DNA from: Calvatia gigantea
Lineage: Eukaryota; Basidiomycota; Agaricomycetes; Agaricales; Lycoperdaceae
DNA length: 64,000 nucleotides
Direction of reading: 5' to 3'
Assembly: GCA_025093985.1 (NCBI GenBank)
Contig: JACAAK010000004.1
Location: 2,170,001-2,234,000, forward strand
The position numbers were made by a program, and so were the translations under genes. Shown piece by piece: positions 45,803 to 56,258 of this stretch. How positions within the stretch are numbered: position 1 is the first letter of the stretch; each line of letters opens with the position of its first letter. The notes below the pieces were generated by a model. It was not told where the DNA came from and did not search any database. It saw nothing but the letters and a program-made list of their open reading frames with translations.

Positions 45803-47752
45803 ATGCTCCGCCAGACACACTCACATGTCCTCGACGTTCTTCGCTCTCTTCATCGGCCTTCGTCACTCCAGATACGCTCGTTAAACTCAACCGCAGTAAA
45901 CTCTGCCCAGAAACACCGTCCACCGCCAGAACTTGACATTGAAGAACCCCAGCTGCCTCGGTGGCTCCGACGCCAGGGTGTGCAGAAAGGAAAGGCGAAG
46001 AAACAAGATGTCGTTTCTCCATCCTCAACGAAAGACGGTCCAAAATATCGGTCGAAGCACTTGACTCCCGAGGCTGTAGAGGAGAAGGCGAAGAGCAAGG
46101 AGGGCCTAAAACTTCTTGAACCGCACGTCCTGTCTCAACGGCTCAAGAAACTGTGTGATAGAGGCAAATTCGACGAGGCGGTATCGTTACTTAAAAATTC
46201 GCCTCTCGACGCGCAAAACACGGTTGTCTGGAATACTGTCATTTGGGAGGCCATGAAACTACAACGACATAACCTTGCTTTCTCGCTCTACACGGACGTG
46301 AGTCTTTGATCCTACTTCCCAATGTCGGGATACTGACATACGCTTCTTCCATAGATGAAAAGGCGCGGCCACAGTCCTACCACGCGAACCTTTTTGACCT
46401 TGTTCAATGGTCTGGCACGCATCGAGGATTTTCAGCGACACACAAAACAGCTTGCGAATGCTCGCTCCCTCTACAACGCCTTCATGCGGCACCTGAAGTC
46501 TGTCAAACGCATAGACCCAACTAACCCAGAGCTTTCCGTCGATCCTCTTGCGCCCTATATCAAAATCCTTGGCAACGCCAAATGTTATAACGACATTTTC
46601 GACGTCTTCTACTCTCTCGACGCTGATGGCCCTCTCGCCCCGAACCAACGGATCTTTGCCTCCATGTTCCAAGTCCTGGCATCCCGCCCTGACAACGATA
46701 CACCCACATTCCGACAAGGCGACGCCCGACTTTTATGGTCACAAGCCGTCAAGGCCAACAAACGACAAGAGAATTTCGTCATAGATGCCCATCTAGCCAC
46801 ATCTGCCATTTCCGCTCTCACAAGAGGTCAAACCTCGGATCACGACATTGCATTCCAAATTGTTCGGGACTTTTTTGGTTTATGTCCGCCCGGAACCCCG
46901 CGCGTAATCGGCGTGCTCGCTCTTTCCCCACAGTCTTTAGCGGCAGCCTTCCGGTTGTGCAACGCGAGCCATAACTACGACCTTTGCATTGATTTCTTCA
47001 ATCAAGTCAAGCGACGTCCCGCAGATATCGGTGGTGTGGAGTTGTTGGATAGGCTGCACATGGATGAAGTCCTCCGTGCATACCAAGCACTGAGCGTCCC
47101 GGCGTCAGGATACCAGTCGGTTCAAACCCTTGAATGGATGTTGCGCCAGGAAGTAAGTGGTCCAAACGGAGGTAAAATTAGGCCTCAACCAGCCACATAC
47201 CACATCGTCCTCGCAACTTGTTGGCACTCTGCCGATTGGAACTCAGCCACACGCACTTTCGATCTAATGACTGGCTATCACTCTCACGATTTTATGGATG
47301 GCTCAATTGCTGCTTCTCCGCGATTTGACAAACGCGCATTTGGGCGAAATCTTATACCTACTGCGGAAACCATATCCACCCTTGCGCGTTCGGCTTATGC
47401 CACGCGGAATCGCTCTCACATGCGACAATGTCTCAGGATTATAGATTACTTGGGTATTGACAATCTCATGGCACGGACTACCGAGATCGCAGAGGAGAGC
47501 AAGAAGGTGCTGAAGACCCGAGGATTCTTTATTGCCAAACTAGCGCAAGGTATAATTGAGATGGTGGAGTTTGTGAACGTAGGCCAGAAGGAACGCAAGT
47601 ATCCAGAACAGCAGGAGAGGTGGAAGATGTTAGTGGAAAGAGCCAAGTTGGAGCTACAGGAGTGTGGAGAGGAAGCGTTAATTCCTACCTTGCGGAAAGA
47701 GCTTCATCCAGAATTGTCTCCTTTGACCCGACCAAAATCTGTTGGACTGTAG
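45803..47752 (+). CDS. Mitochondrial PPR-type RNA-binding protein (probable)
   Basis: ATG 45803 begins a basic leader without acidic residues (MLRQTHSHVLDVLRSLHRPS) that suits a mitochondrial presequence. One intron (about 46298-46354) interrupts the gene. The rest is alpha-helical, with pentatricopeptide-like units such as NTVIWEAMKLQRHNLAFSLY joined to TDMKRRGHSPTTRTFLTLFN, DPLAPYIKILGNAKCYNDIF and PATYHIVLATCWHSADWNSA. The pairing of 'T.(Y/F)..L...' helices about 35 residues apart fits PPR or TPR-like repeats. Fungal mitochondrial PPR proteins act in organelle mRNA stability or translation. The repeats are degenerate, so the class is likely and the target unknown. Stop TAG at 47750. The gene is divergent from the secreted-protein gene, 0.21 kb away. 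Confidence 0.75.
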
Positions 47753-48197
47753 AGAGCTACTGCCACCACTTCTGCCTAGACTATCTAGAAATCCATCACT
47801 CAAATACTCATTGGGGTTCGGTTAACTTATAGTAGAAACAATTTATGGGACTCGTGGGACAACTAAACGAGGTTATTGTATGTTTTTCCTAGTGAGATGG
47901 CATGACAGTAACAGCAACTGTGGAAGAGTATGTAGTAAACGCCCAATAGGGCGGTGGCAGAGCTAAATGACAGCGGGAGGGGTGTCGGCGACGTGCGGGG
48001 ATTGGCGAGCCACAAGTGACTACAAGTAAACAAATAGTGAATCAAATAGTAGAAGAAAAGCAGAAAAAAATACAACGCAAGCGTGATAAAAGACAAACAC
48101 AAGCAGAAAGAAAAGCATAGTCCAGTCAGTAAAAGCAAGAAATCCCTAAACTGAAGCAATCAAAGTTCATAAAAAGAAATAAAGCAAAGGAAATCCA
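47753..48197. other. Convergent intergenic region
   Basis: This 0.45 kb holds the 3' ends of the PPR-like gene and the aspartic protease. It is A-rich between 48050 and 48190, which on the minus strand is pyrimidine-rich. No gene is seen. Confidence 0.45.
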
Positions 48198-50431
48198 TCA
48201 CGCAATCGATTTAGGTCGGTCGCCCGGCTGCAAAGAATTATCGAATTTGTGGAACGCAGGTGCGGGAGGCACAAACGTGTCCTCAGTCAAAGCCATCGAT
48301 ACAGGTTGATAAACAACAGGTGTCGATGGGGAACCCTGGTCACCCGCGACATAACCCGGGATATTGTTCAGAGGCATCGGGCTTAGACGTCCCCTTACTC
48401 CACGAGTGCCACCTGAACCACCACCTCTCACACGCTCGGACCGCCTCAGGCATCTCCTCTTCATCCAGTAAATCAATCCGCCAATGACGAGGACAATCAG
48501 AATGAGAGCATTGAGAGCGACGACGCCAAGCATGGCGGGGATGAACTTCCCAATCATCTCGAGAGATCCAGAGATATCATCGGAGATGAAGAACGAGGGT
48601 GAGTTGGCTGTTCCCTGTAGGCCGACGTAGGTGATATTATGTTTTGAAACGCCACCTCGGATGGCGTGGAAGTCAGCAGAAGCTTCATCTGGGTTAATAA
48701 TTGGAAGGAAGCGCATGTATGGGTCACCCATGACGCCTTTGTCGTCGTAATCGCCAAAGTCGTAGACGGCATAAACGGAACGGAGGAAGTTGTCGCCAAT
48801 AAGCCAGTCACTATGGAGCGGTCAAAAGCTTGAAGCAGGAAATGTAAAATTGGAACCTACAATTGGCTCTGTGGTCCAAGTTGGGTTGGAATGAATGAAC
48901 CGACGCAGGTCGAATTGTTGCCAGCTGTTGCGGGCGCCACATCAAGGGGATGCAGCGGGAATACTTGACCACTAAACACGGCCATCAGTCCCGTTAACCA
49001 TAACAAGAACCACTGCACAAACCCGATTTGCAAAGCCATGTTCACCTCGAAATCGCATGGGACTAACCACTGATTACTCTTCTCATCGAACCGAGCACCG
49101 GGGATGTTTCCATAAATCGCGTCGGTGACCTCTTGTGGGGCATAGCTGTACAGGACATAACATAAGTTGGGCCAAAAATCAAAAGACAGTGTCCATCAGT
49201 TTGCTCACGTATACGATGCGCCGCTGTCCATCAACACGACGGCCTTATTGCTAGGAGCGCCAACAACTTGAGTTTTAGGAACTGTAATATTCTGTCCCAC
49301 AATCACAGAGTCCAATAGGACAGTCCATCGTTTCGGTATGTGGATGGGCCATGTCGGGATGCGGTCGGATTTGGCGACAGCGGTATACTCAGGTTCGTAC
49401 TCGCCTGTAGAAAGGTGAAACGGGACCAGTGAGTATGACAGCGCCGAGACGTGCAACAGTCGTACCTATTGAGAAGCTGCCTTCCACCTCATCATCTGCT
49501 TCTGTGCTGCGGTGCAGTGAAAAGGCGAGGAAATTGGGTTCTGAAGGATTGACAGCGAACATGTTATACAGGAGACTCCTGCCTGCGTCTGAGGAGGTCT
49601 GGTTGACAGCATAGTCGATGCTGGAGAGGGAGGTGAAACCAAGGCCAACGATTCCATTGAGCCCATATCCGAGTACTGGGTTGTTTGCTTCGGTAACGTC
49701 AATGAAAGCTTGCTTCGGGACCTTGAGCCTTAACGGGGTGAGGGAGGTGTAAATGAAGGATTGAATTCAAGTACGGCAGTGACTCACCCGAGAAACTCTA
49801 CGGGACCGTAGGAGAGATGACCCGCAGCCCAACCTAGAACATACTGTGGCATGTAAGGAGGCACGTTGTCGAGCTTGCGCACCGAACACTCACGCTAATG
49901 TTATAGACGGTATCCTTGTCATGAAGATGAGAAAATTGATGAAGAAATAATTTGGAGATTTCGTACAGTTGAGGTTGTTCCGGGTAGTGGTTGAACGTTT
50001 CCCTTTAGCCAGAGGTCCGAAGAGCCGGTGTCGAGCTGCACGGAATAATCTATGCGAGTATTAATTAAAGTGGAATTTATAAATACTACGTGGACACACC
50101 TTGCCCTGCCAACAGTGATCTGAACGAAAAACAAACTCTAAGTTTAATTGTCAACCGAGAAGTGGGTGCGCACATTGACGAGATAGATTAGGTCATGAAT
50201 GGTCCTGGGGTTGTGAGGTGTCAATAACAGAAGAGGGACTTGGCACAGAAACCAACATACCCAAGGTTAAAACCACTCTTTGGATTTGAAGTTACTACTT
50301 GTCCACCTGAAGCTGCCTGTGGGGAACGTCGGAGGAAGCCTTGGGGTTGCTTGTTTGATGCGCTTAAGGGAAAACTTGTGGGCAGAAGCGAAAGCTGCAA
50401 ACGCAAGGGAGAGTGTCAGAGGGACTCTCAT
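48198..50431 (-). CDS. Pepsin-type aspartic protease with C-terminal membrane anchor
   Basis: ATG 50431 starts a signal peptide (MRVPLTLSLAFAAFASAHKF). The enzyme part includes VQLDTGSSDLWLKG (first catalytic Asp), YVLGWAAGHLSYGPVEFLG, NGIVGLGFTSLSSIDYAVNQ, VLMDSGASYT (second catalytic site, DSG) and DWLIGDNFLRSVYAVYDFGD. After it come one membrane helix (LGVVALNALILIVLVIGGLI) and a cytoplasmic tail ending DRPKSIA at 48198. Such A1-family proteases sit at the plasma membrane or in vacuoles and process secreted proteins. Introns are many and small. The N-terminus has a problem: the signal-peptide frame and the next protein-like frame (LRRSPQAASGGQVVTSNPKS) differ by one base, with the change between about 50343 and 50375. 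The GGGG run at 50343-50346 is a likely place. Confidence 0.85.
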
Positions 50432-50860
50432 GGCAAGTCCAGTAAAAGGAGGGAAGGTGGTGAAGGAGAGTGATCAAGCAAAGACAGTGGCAGAGACGGA
50501 GCAGCAGCCCAGTCAAGAACGGCAGCTGGGAACTGACAAACGCTGATCAATGTTTTTGCATTGCCTTTGATAGACGTAAAGTACTTTCCCACCTCCTCAT
50601 TCGGATCACAATACCCACACGTCTACAAACTCATTGACACCCATTGAGACGCTGGTCCTGTGAGCTAAAATAACCAACACCTCTCGGAAACCAGAATCTC
50701 AAGTTCCGTTCGCCACCTGAACCTCAGGCTCAAGCTCACGTGGTGGCCTGTGTTAAAATGAAAGAAACGCGATCCGACTTCCTAAAAATACCCTGAATAC
50801 TTCTATATATTCCCTTCCCCACAGTCCCCAACCCTTTCCCTTCCCCGGCCTTCTCCAACC
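50432..50860. other. Divergent promoter region
   Basis: This 0.43 kb lies between the aspartic protease (minus) and the transhydrogenase (plus). A TATA-like element is at 50804-50810. No gene is visible; a frame at 50280-50546 crossing into the region runs antisense to the protease. Confidence 0.5.
50804..50810 (+). promoter_or_regulatory. TATA-like element before the transhydrogenase gene
   Basis: TATATAT lies about 50 bases before ATG 50861, followed by a pyrimidine-rich leader. The place suits a core promoter, but the spacing to the real transcript start is unknown. Confidence 0.35.
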
Positions 50861-52971
50861 ATGGCTGCGTCTAGGAACACCATTCTTCGCCTCATCAACG
50901 CATCTCAGAACTTCTGCATGTCCGTGCCATGGCGGTCGTCCCCACGTGCATCCCCACGGTCAGGCGCAGGCAATAAATCAGCTCCGCAATTTCGCGACTC
51001 CCGTGGAGAAGGTTGAGAAAGAATACGCCTTCGAAGTAACACGCTTAGCATTATAATTTATGTTACTATCTCATCGTACATGCTGCCCAGCTTGCCGCAT
51101 CCAACCTCCGCTTCGGTGATGGAGTGACCTCAGAGGTAGGCATGGACCTTAAGAACATGAAGGCCCGCAAGGTCTGTTCAACCTCAAACCGGTTTAGCCC
51201 CGTTCCAAGTTGATTTGGTCCTCCTTAGGTTGCCGTCTTTACGGACCCTAATGTCGCTAAGCTCAAGCCCATGAAAGCGGTAACTTACATCCCGTTTTAA
51301 ATCATCGATATGTCACAGCTCTAATTGATTGCCACTGGTGTAGGCCATCGCTGCCCTAGAGTCGCAGAGCGACCTCCCATTTGAAGTCTACGACCAAGTT
51401 GTTGCTGAACCTACTGAAGAAAGTTGGCGCAAGGCGATTGCTTGGGCTCGCAAGCACGACTTCAGTCACTTCCTTGCGTCAGTCACACCAATGGATCCAA
51501 TAACTCTGAAATTAAGGCTTGTGCATACAGCGTCGGTGGCGGCAGTGTAATCGATACTGCCAAAGCAGCCAATCTGTTCGCAACCTACGGCGAGTCAGAT
51601 TTGATGGACTTCATCAACGCACCCATTGGTAAAGGCCTACCTGTCACCAAAACTCTGAGCCCACTTATTGCTATCCCGACAACGGCTGGTACCGGCGCCG
51701 AAACAACTGGGACAGCGATTCTTGATATCCCCTCCCGTTCTTTCAAGACAGGTATTTCAAACCGCGCAATGAAACCTGTTCTTGGCATTGTGGTCAGTAT
51801 TTCTGATCAGCTAACTAATTGACACTGGAAACTCCCCCCCCCCCAATAGGACACCCAAAATACCGAATCCTGCCCTGTAGAGGTGCAAGTTAGTGCCGGC
51901 CTTGACGTACTGTTCCATAGTATGGAGAGTTACACTGTGATTCCGTGAGCGACGGCGATAGTGGCTCCTCCGCACCCCATTGACTTCATGCTAGGTATAC
52001 CGAGCGTACTCCGCGACCTGCCAATCCTATTTTACGCCCTTCGTATCAGGGAAGTAACCCTGTGGCCGATGTCTTCTCGCTTTGGGCGCTGCAGACCACC
52101 GTAAAGTATCTTCCCCGCATTCACAAGAATGGAAGCGGCGATTTCGAAGCAAGGCAGCAGATGCTGTAAACATGAATTTGTTAATTGAGAAAACCCGCGA
52201 CTGACGGGTGTTTTCAAAGGCTGGCGGCTTCTTTCGCTGGTATTGGTTTCGGTAATGCCGGTGTGCACTTGTGCCATGGCATAAGCTATCCTGTACGTGG
52301 CTTATATCTAGACCACGATCGTACCTAGTCGTCCACATTAACTCCCGATATACAGATTTCTGGGTTGAACAAGAAAGGTCCCAAATACAAGCATCCAGGC
52401 TATGTCGTGGATTGGCCCATTGTCCCTCACGGCGTCAGGTAATTTGAATCCCCCGTCCTACACAAATAGACACTTACCTCGTCACCTTTTAGTGTTGCTT
52501 TGACAGGGCCTGCAGGTAAGCCCGTAACCACCATTCTACTAGACCCCCAAACTCATTGTCCCCTCCAGTCTTCGAGTTCACTGCTCCCTCCGCACCGGAT
52601 CGCCACCGTCAAGCATTGGCTATCTTCAACTCTACGACCGTGTCCGACCCCTCGATCGCTCGTATCCCTGATTCCGATATTGGGAAGCACTTGTACGAAA
52701 CGATTGCACGCTTCCTTGATGGACTCAATGTTCCCCGTGGATTAAAGGCCATTGGGTAAGTTGTCCACGTTATCCTCCCACCATTGAATGTAAATGTTGA
52801 CGAGGATTGGATTTACTCCACAGGTATACACGAAGCGATGTTGACAACCTCGTTGACGGCACGATTCCACAGAGGCGTGTATTGGACCTTGCTCCTGGCA
52901 TCGGTGACGTTGTCGGTTCGGATGGGAGGGAACATTTGACTAGGGTTATCGAGAACTCCTTGGAATACTAA
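50861..52971 (+). CDS. Hydroxyacid-oxoacid transhydrogenase, iron-type alcohol dehydrogenase
   Basis: Spliced exons give [100 protein letters not shown] then [18 protein letters not shown], and [15 protein letters not shown], whose His residues belong to the metal site. It ends ENSLEY, TAA 52969. This matches mitochondrial HOT (human ADHFE1), which couples oxidation of 4-hydroxybutyrate to reduction of 2-oxoglutarate. The 5' end is uncertain. ATG 50861 opens a presequence ([15 protein letters not shown]), but [20 protein letters not shown], which leads into the core, lies one base out of frame. A 46-nt intron (gtgccatgg to gcgcag, about 50928-50973) would also restore phase but remove the Cys/His-rich part. 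An 11-base C run precedes one acceptor. Confidence 0.85.
51834..51844 (+). repeat. Poly-C tract in a transhydrogenase intron
   Basis: Eleven C bases stand just before the acceptor AATAG that begins the exon with [12 protein letters not shown]. It may serve as the pyrimidine tract. Its exact length is likely to be uncertain in sequencing. Confidence 0.7.
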
Positions 52972-53147
52972 TTAGCGTCTGCTTATTTCCTGATTCTTGA
53001 ACGGTCGCTGTGGCAACTGTGTATCTCCTTAGTTATCCGTTTATGACTTGCTTTCAAGACTCGAATAACGCAATGAATCATGTGATTATACCTGGTTTTT
53101 TTCAGCTGCCTGAATTTATTTCTCCCTCACCCACTTAACATCCGAAT

Positions 53148-54433
53148 ATGACGACCACAGGACGACGTCACAGCGTGTTCAGGCCGTGTATTGACCTCCA
53201 CGATGGCAAAGTGAAACAAATCGTTGGAGGAACACTCTCGGACCACCCAGAAGAGTTGAAGACCAATTTTGTTGCGAGGTGCGCCTGGAATTTGTCCCCA
53301 ACTCCATTTCACGAATTCTTATCGGTGTCCCGCAACGAACTCAAGTCAATCTCCGGCAGAATTTGCGAAATTATATAGAGACCATAAACTTGTCGGTGGA
53401 CATGTGATCAAACTGGGAGGAGGGAACGATGATGCCGCGAGAGAAGCTCTTGCCGCTTGGCCTGGTACATTACTCCTTGTCACGAATTCGCGACCTTTTC
53501 ATATGGCATTTGGGACTCATTCTTAGGCGGCCTTCAGGTCGGAGGAGGCATAAATGAGAGAAACGCCAAGGAATGGATTAACGCAGGGGGAAGCAAGGTA
53601 CAGACCCGTCAATCATCCTAATTACCATGAGCGCGTTGAACCCCATTCGGGTTTAGGTTATCGTTACGTCGTATTTGTTCCCTGGCGCCAAGTTTTCTCT
53701 GGAGAAGTTGAAGGGCATTTCGGAGGCTGTCGGGAAGGAAAGATTAGTTGTTGACGTGAGGTGAGTGTGATGGCATGTGCTCATGTCACAAGAGAGAAGG
53801 TATCAACAACTTTCATAGCTGTAGGAAGAGGGGAGATAAATGGTTAGTGGCGATGAACAAATGGCAGGATATCACGGATATGGAGGTGTCAAAAGGTATA
53901 GCCCCCATATCCTCAACGCGCCTTGAGAGTAGCGCCTTACGTGTTACGAGTAGAATCACTGGACCTATTGGCACAGTATTGCAGGTAACTGAAAACGGCT
54001 GGGTTCCGGGCTAGACTAATAGATGGCCAGCGAATTCTTGATACACGCGGCAGATGTAGAGGGTTTGTGTCGGGGCATCGACGAAGAACTTGTCCGAAGT
54101 GAGTGAACATCATAGTGCAGGAACTAGTCGCTATACAACAAAGGAGCAGGGCTTGGAGAATGGGTAACAATACCGACAACATATGCCGGAGGTGCGAAAG
54201 GTATGAAGAACCCAGTATCTTCCAGTGTTATTCTCAACGAAGGGAATATAGACATTGGCGACTTGGATCTGGTTGACAGACTCTCTGAAGGGCGGGTCGA
54301 TCTGACGTATGGAAGGTATGCAGTCTTTCCTTGCACTCGAGCAATTACTAACTTGAACATTCATAGCTCATTGGACATCTTCGGAGGTACACTGGTCAAA
54401 TTCGATGAATTAGTAGAGAAGGGTCGCAAGTGA
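53148..54433 (+). CDS. HIS6: ProFAR isomerase of histidine biosynthesis
   Basis: ATG 53148 starts [20 protein letters not shown], with the first strand and catalytic Asp of the (beta/alpha)8 barrel. Exons then give [114 protein letters not shown] and [20 protein letters not shown] then [11 protein letters not shown] is at 54431. The enzyme isomerises the aminoaldose ProFAR to the ketose PRFAR, the fourth step of histidine synthesis, in the cytosol. Seven introns join in phase. The gene follows the transhydrogenase in the same direction after 0.18 kb; no functional link is expected. Confidence 0.93.
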
Positions 54434-54772
54434 TAGAATTAGCTCTTTGATCCCCAGTTTGCAGAATGATAAGATAATGCCGTTTATTGATTGATGGTAG
54501 GGAGGCGTGAGACCGAACTTTATAGTTCCGCAAAATAAGGTTCGGGACACAAACTATGAACAACCAAGGTCCAGTGATCACTAAGTACGACGTTCTTCAA
54601 GGTGAGTAAATTCATGCCATTTCGTCGAACGATGACCAGTGCGGTAGGATGCACCCGGTGCATTTTCACTCCTCCGGGTCGTCTGGTGTCAGATTATCGC
54701 CTAGTCATCGGGAAACGACGTCACAACTCTGTAAACTATTGCTGACCTTTGTACTACGACAGACTCCTCAAA
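54434..54772. other. Intergenic, ribosomal-protein promoter
   Basis: This 0.34 kb lies between HIS6 and the uL29 gene, both on the plus strand. It holds one and ends in the leader of the other. I see no further gene. Confidence 0.45.
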
Positions 54773-55339
54773 ATGCCCGGCAAAGTCAAGGCCTATGAGC
54801 TCCAGTCCAAGTGCGCAACTATTGCTGTTTATCCTGTGGTTGAACGGACGAAGATATTTAAATCTGTGTGACTAGGTCGAAGAATGACTTGAACAAGCAA
54901 TTAACCGAACTCAAGAACGAGCTCCTGACTCTGCGGGTGCAGAAGATCGCTGGAGGATCTGCTGCCAAACTCACGAAAATGTGTGTCATGATGTGCTGGC
55001 TACTGGGGGTGGATTAGGAGACTCACGGATTGCGATGCTTGAATGTAGTGCGACTGTTCGCAAGTCGATCGCCCGAGTCTTGACCGTCATGAACCAGAAA
55101 GCACGCCAGAACCTTCGTGAATTCTACAAGGACAAGAAGTACAAGCCTCTAGACCTCCGGCCCAAGAAGACACGGGCAATTAGGCGGCGTCTGACCAAGG
55201 TTCGTCTTCCATACGAGCGCGCTCCTATCTTGTGCTCATGCCCGGATCGGATGAACAGCACGAAAAATCGCTGAAGACACTGAAACAAAAGAAGAAAGAC
55301 CAGAACTTCCCCAAAAGGAAATATGCTGTCAGGGCATGA
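54773..55339 (+). CDS. RPL35: Cytosolic ribosomal protein uL29 (60S L35)
   Basis: ATG 54773 starts [13 protein letters not shown]. Later exons give [35 protein letters not shown] then [20 protein letters not shown] and [20 protein letters not shown]. The last exon is [20 protein letters not shown] and KYAVRA, TGA 55337. The spacing and basic ends fit eukaryotic L35 (about 123 residues), which sits near the exit tunnel and binds signal-recognition particle and other nascent-chain factors. Three introns all keep phase. Their donors are GTGCGC, GTGTGT and GTTCGT. No snoRNA boxes were found in the introns by eye. Confidence 0.93.
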
Positions 55340-56258
55340 GGGGTCAGGGGATGGGCGGCCTCTGGGTGTCGAGCGACTGGGGGGACATGCATATGCTCAC
55401 TTGATTCCAATTCTTCATTTTCTCGATGTGCCACATGATAATTCTATATGCCGAAGCGATATTTCATGCTCCATGTCCTATATAAGCTTTTATTACCAGC
55501 GCGAATGAGATATGAAATGCGCGAATGACTGCGTGATATCGATATTATATCGGCTGGGGGAGTTGTTGGGTGTGTCGTATCGAAGAGTACACTTTGTGAA
55601 TTTAATGCGCAGCGGGAATGGGCATCGAAAGGGTGGAGCTAAGGTCACTAGTCATGCATTCATGGCTGGAATTGGCTGAAAAAGCTCACAGGGACAGTGA
55701 GGGACTTGCCTTGTATGGACATTCTCATGGCTTGCTCGGGCTCCGCACCTTTCTTTGGTGTCGTCACAACCCCCCTTGTGCTGCCTCATTCACTTCCCAT
55801 CTCCTTCCACATTCTCTGTTCTCCTTTTGCTTTATATTGCGGCCCTCGTTTTTTTTTTTTTTTCTTTCTCTTCTATCTTCTTTGACTTGTACGATCTGTG
55901 TCACGAACTGTCCGTCAAGTACCTCTCAGGGATTCCTGGGCCGAAGAAGCGTTATTTGATAACTCCCTCGCAACTGCAGTAGGAACCCGTTACTTTTCAC
56001 TGTTTATCTTTTTTCATCTTCTTCGCGTTGTCATCATGGTGAGTTCATTGTTTTACCCCCTTTTTGCGTCATAAGAGCCGGAATGTAGGCTCTGGCATAT
56101 TTGTACCCACGCCCACTGTGGGGCTATTTCGCTGTGTCGGCAGGCACGTGTAAACTATTGCCTGTCAACCATCTTCGGTTGATTATATACCCCATGAGGT
56201 CAGACTGGCAAGGGATCCTGGTAATCGCTTCCTCCGCTCCTTGACTTCTGCGCTCATC
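55340..56258. other. Intergenic, leader of the kinase gene
   Basis: This 0.92 kb is pyrimidine-rich from 55740 to 56030 and has a run of 15 T near 55849-55863. ATGGTGAG at 56037 could mark an untranslated or one-codon first exon. Frames such as 55618-55959 are low complexity and unlikely to be genes. Confidence 0.45.

Noticed and set aside
54979..55047. Possible box C/D snoRNA in an intron of the uL29 gene
   Set aside because: Only a partial C-box-like ATGATG is present, with no D box or terminal stem.
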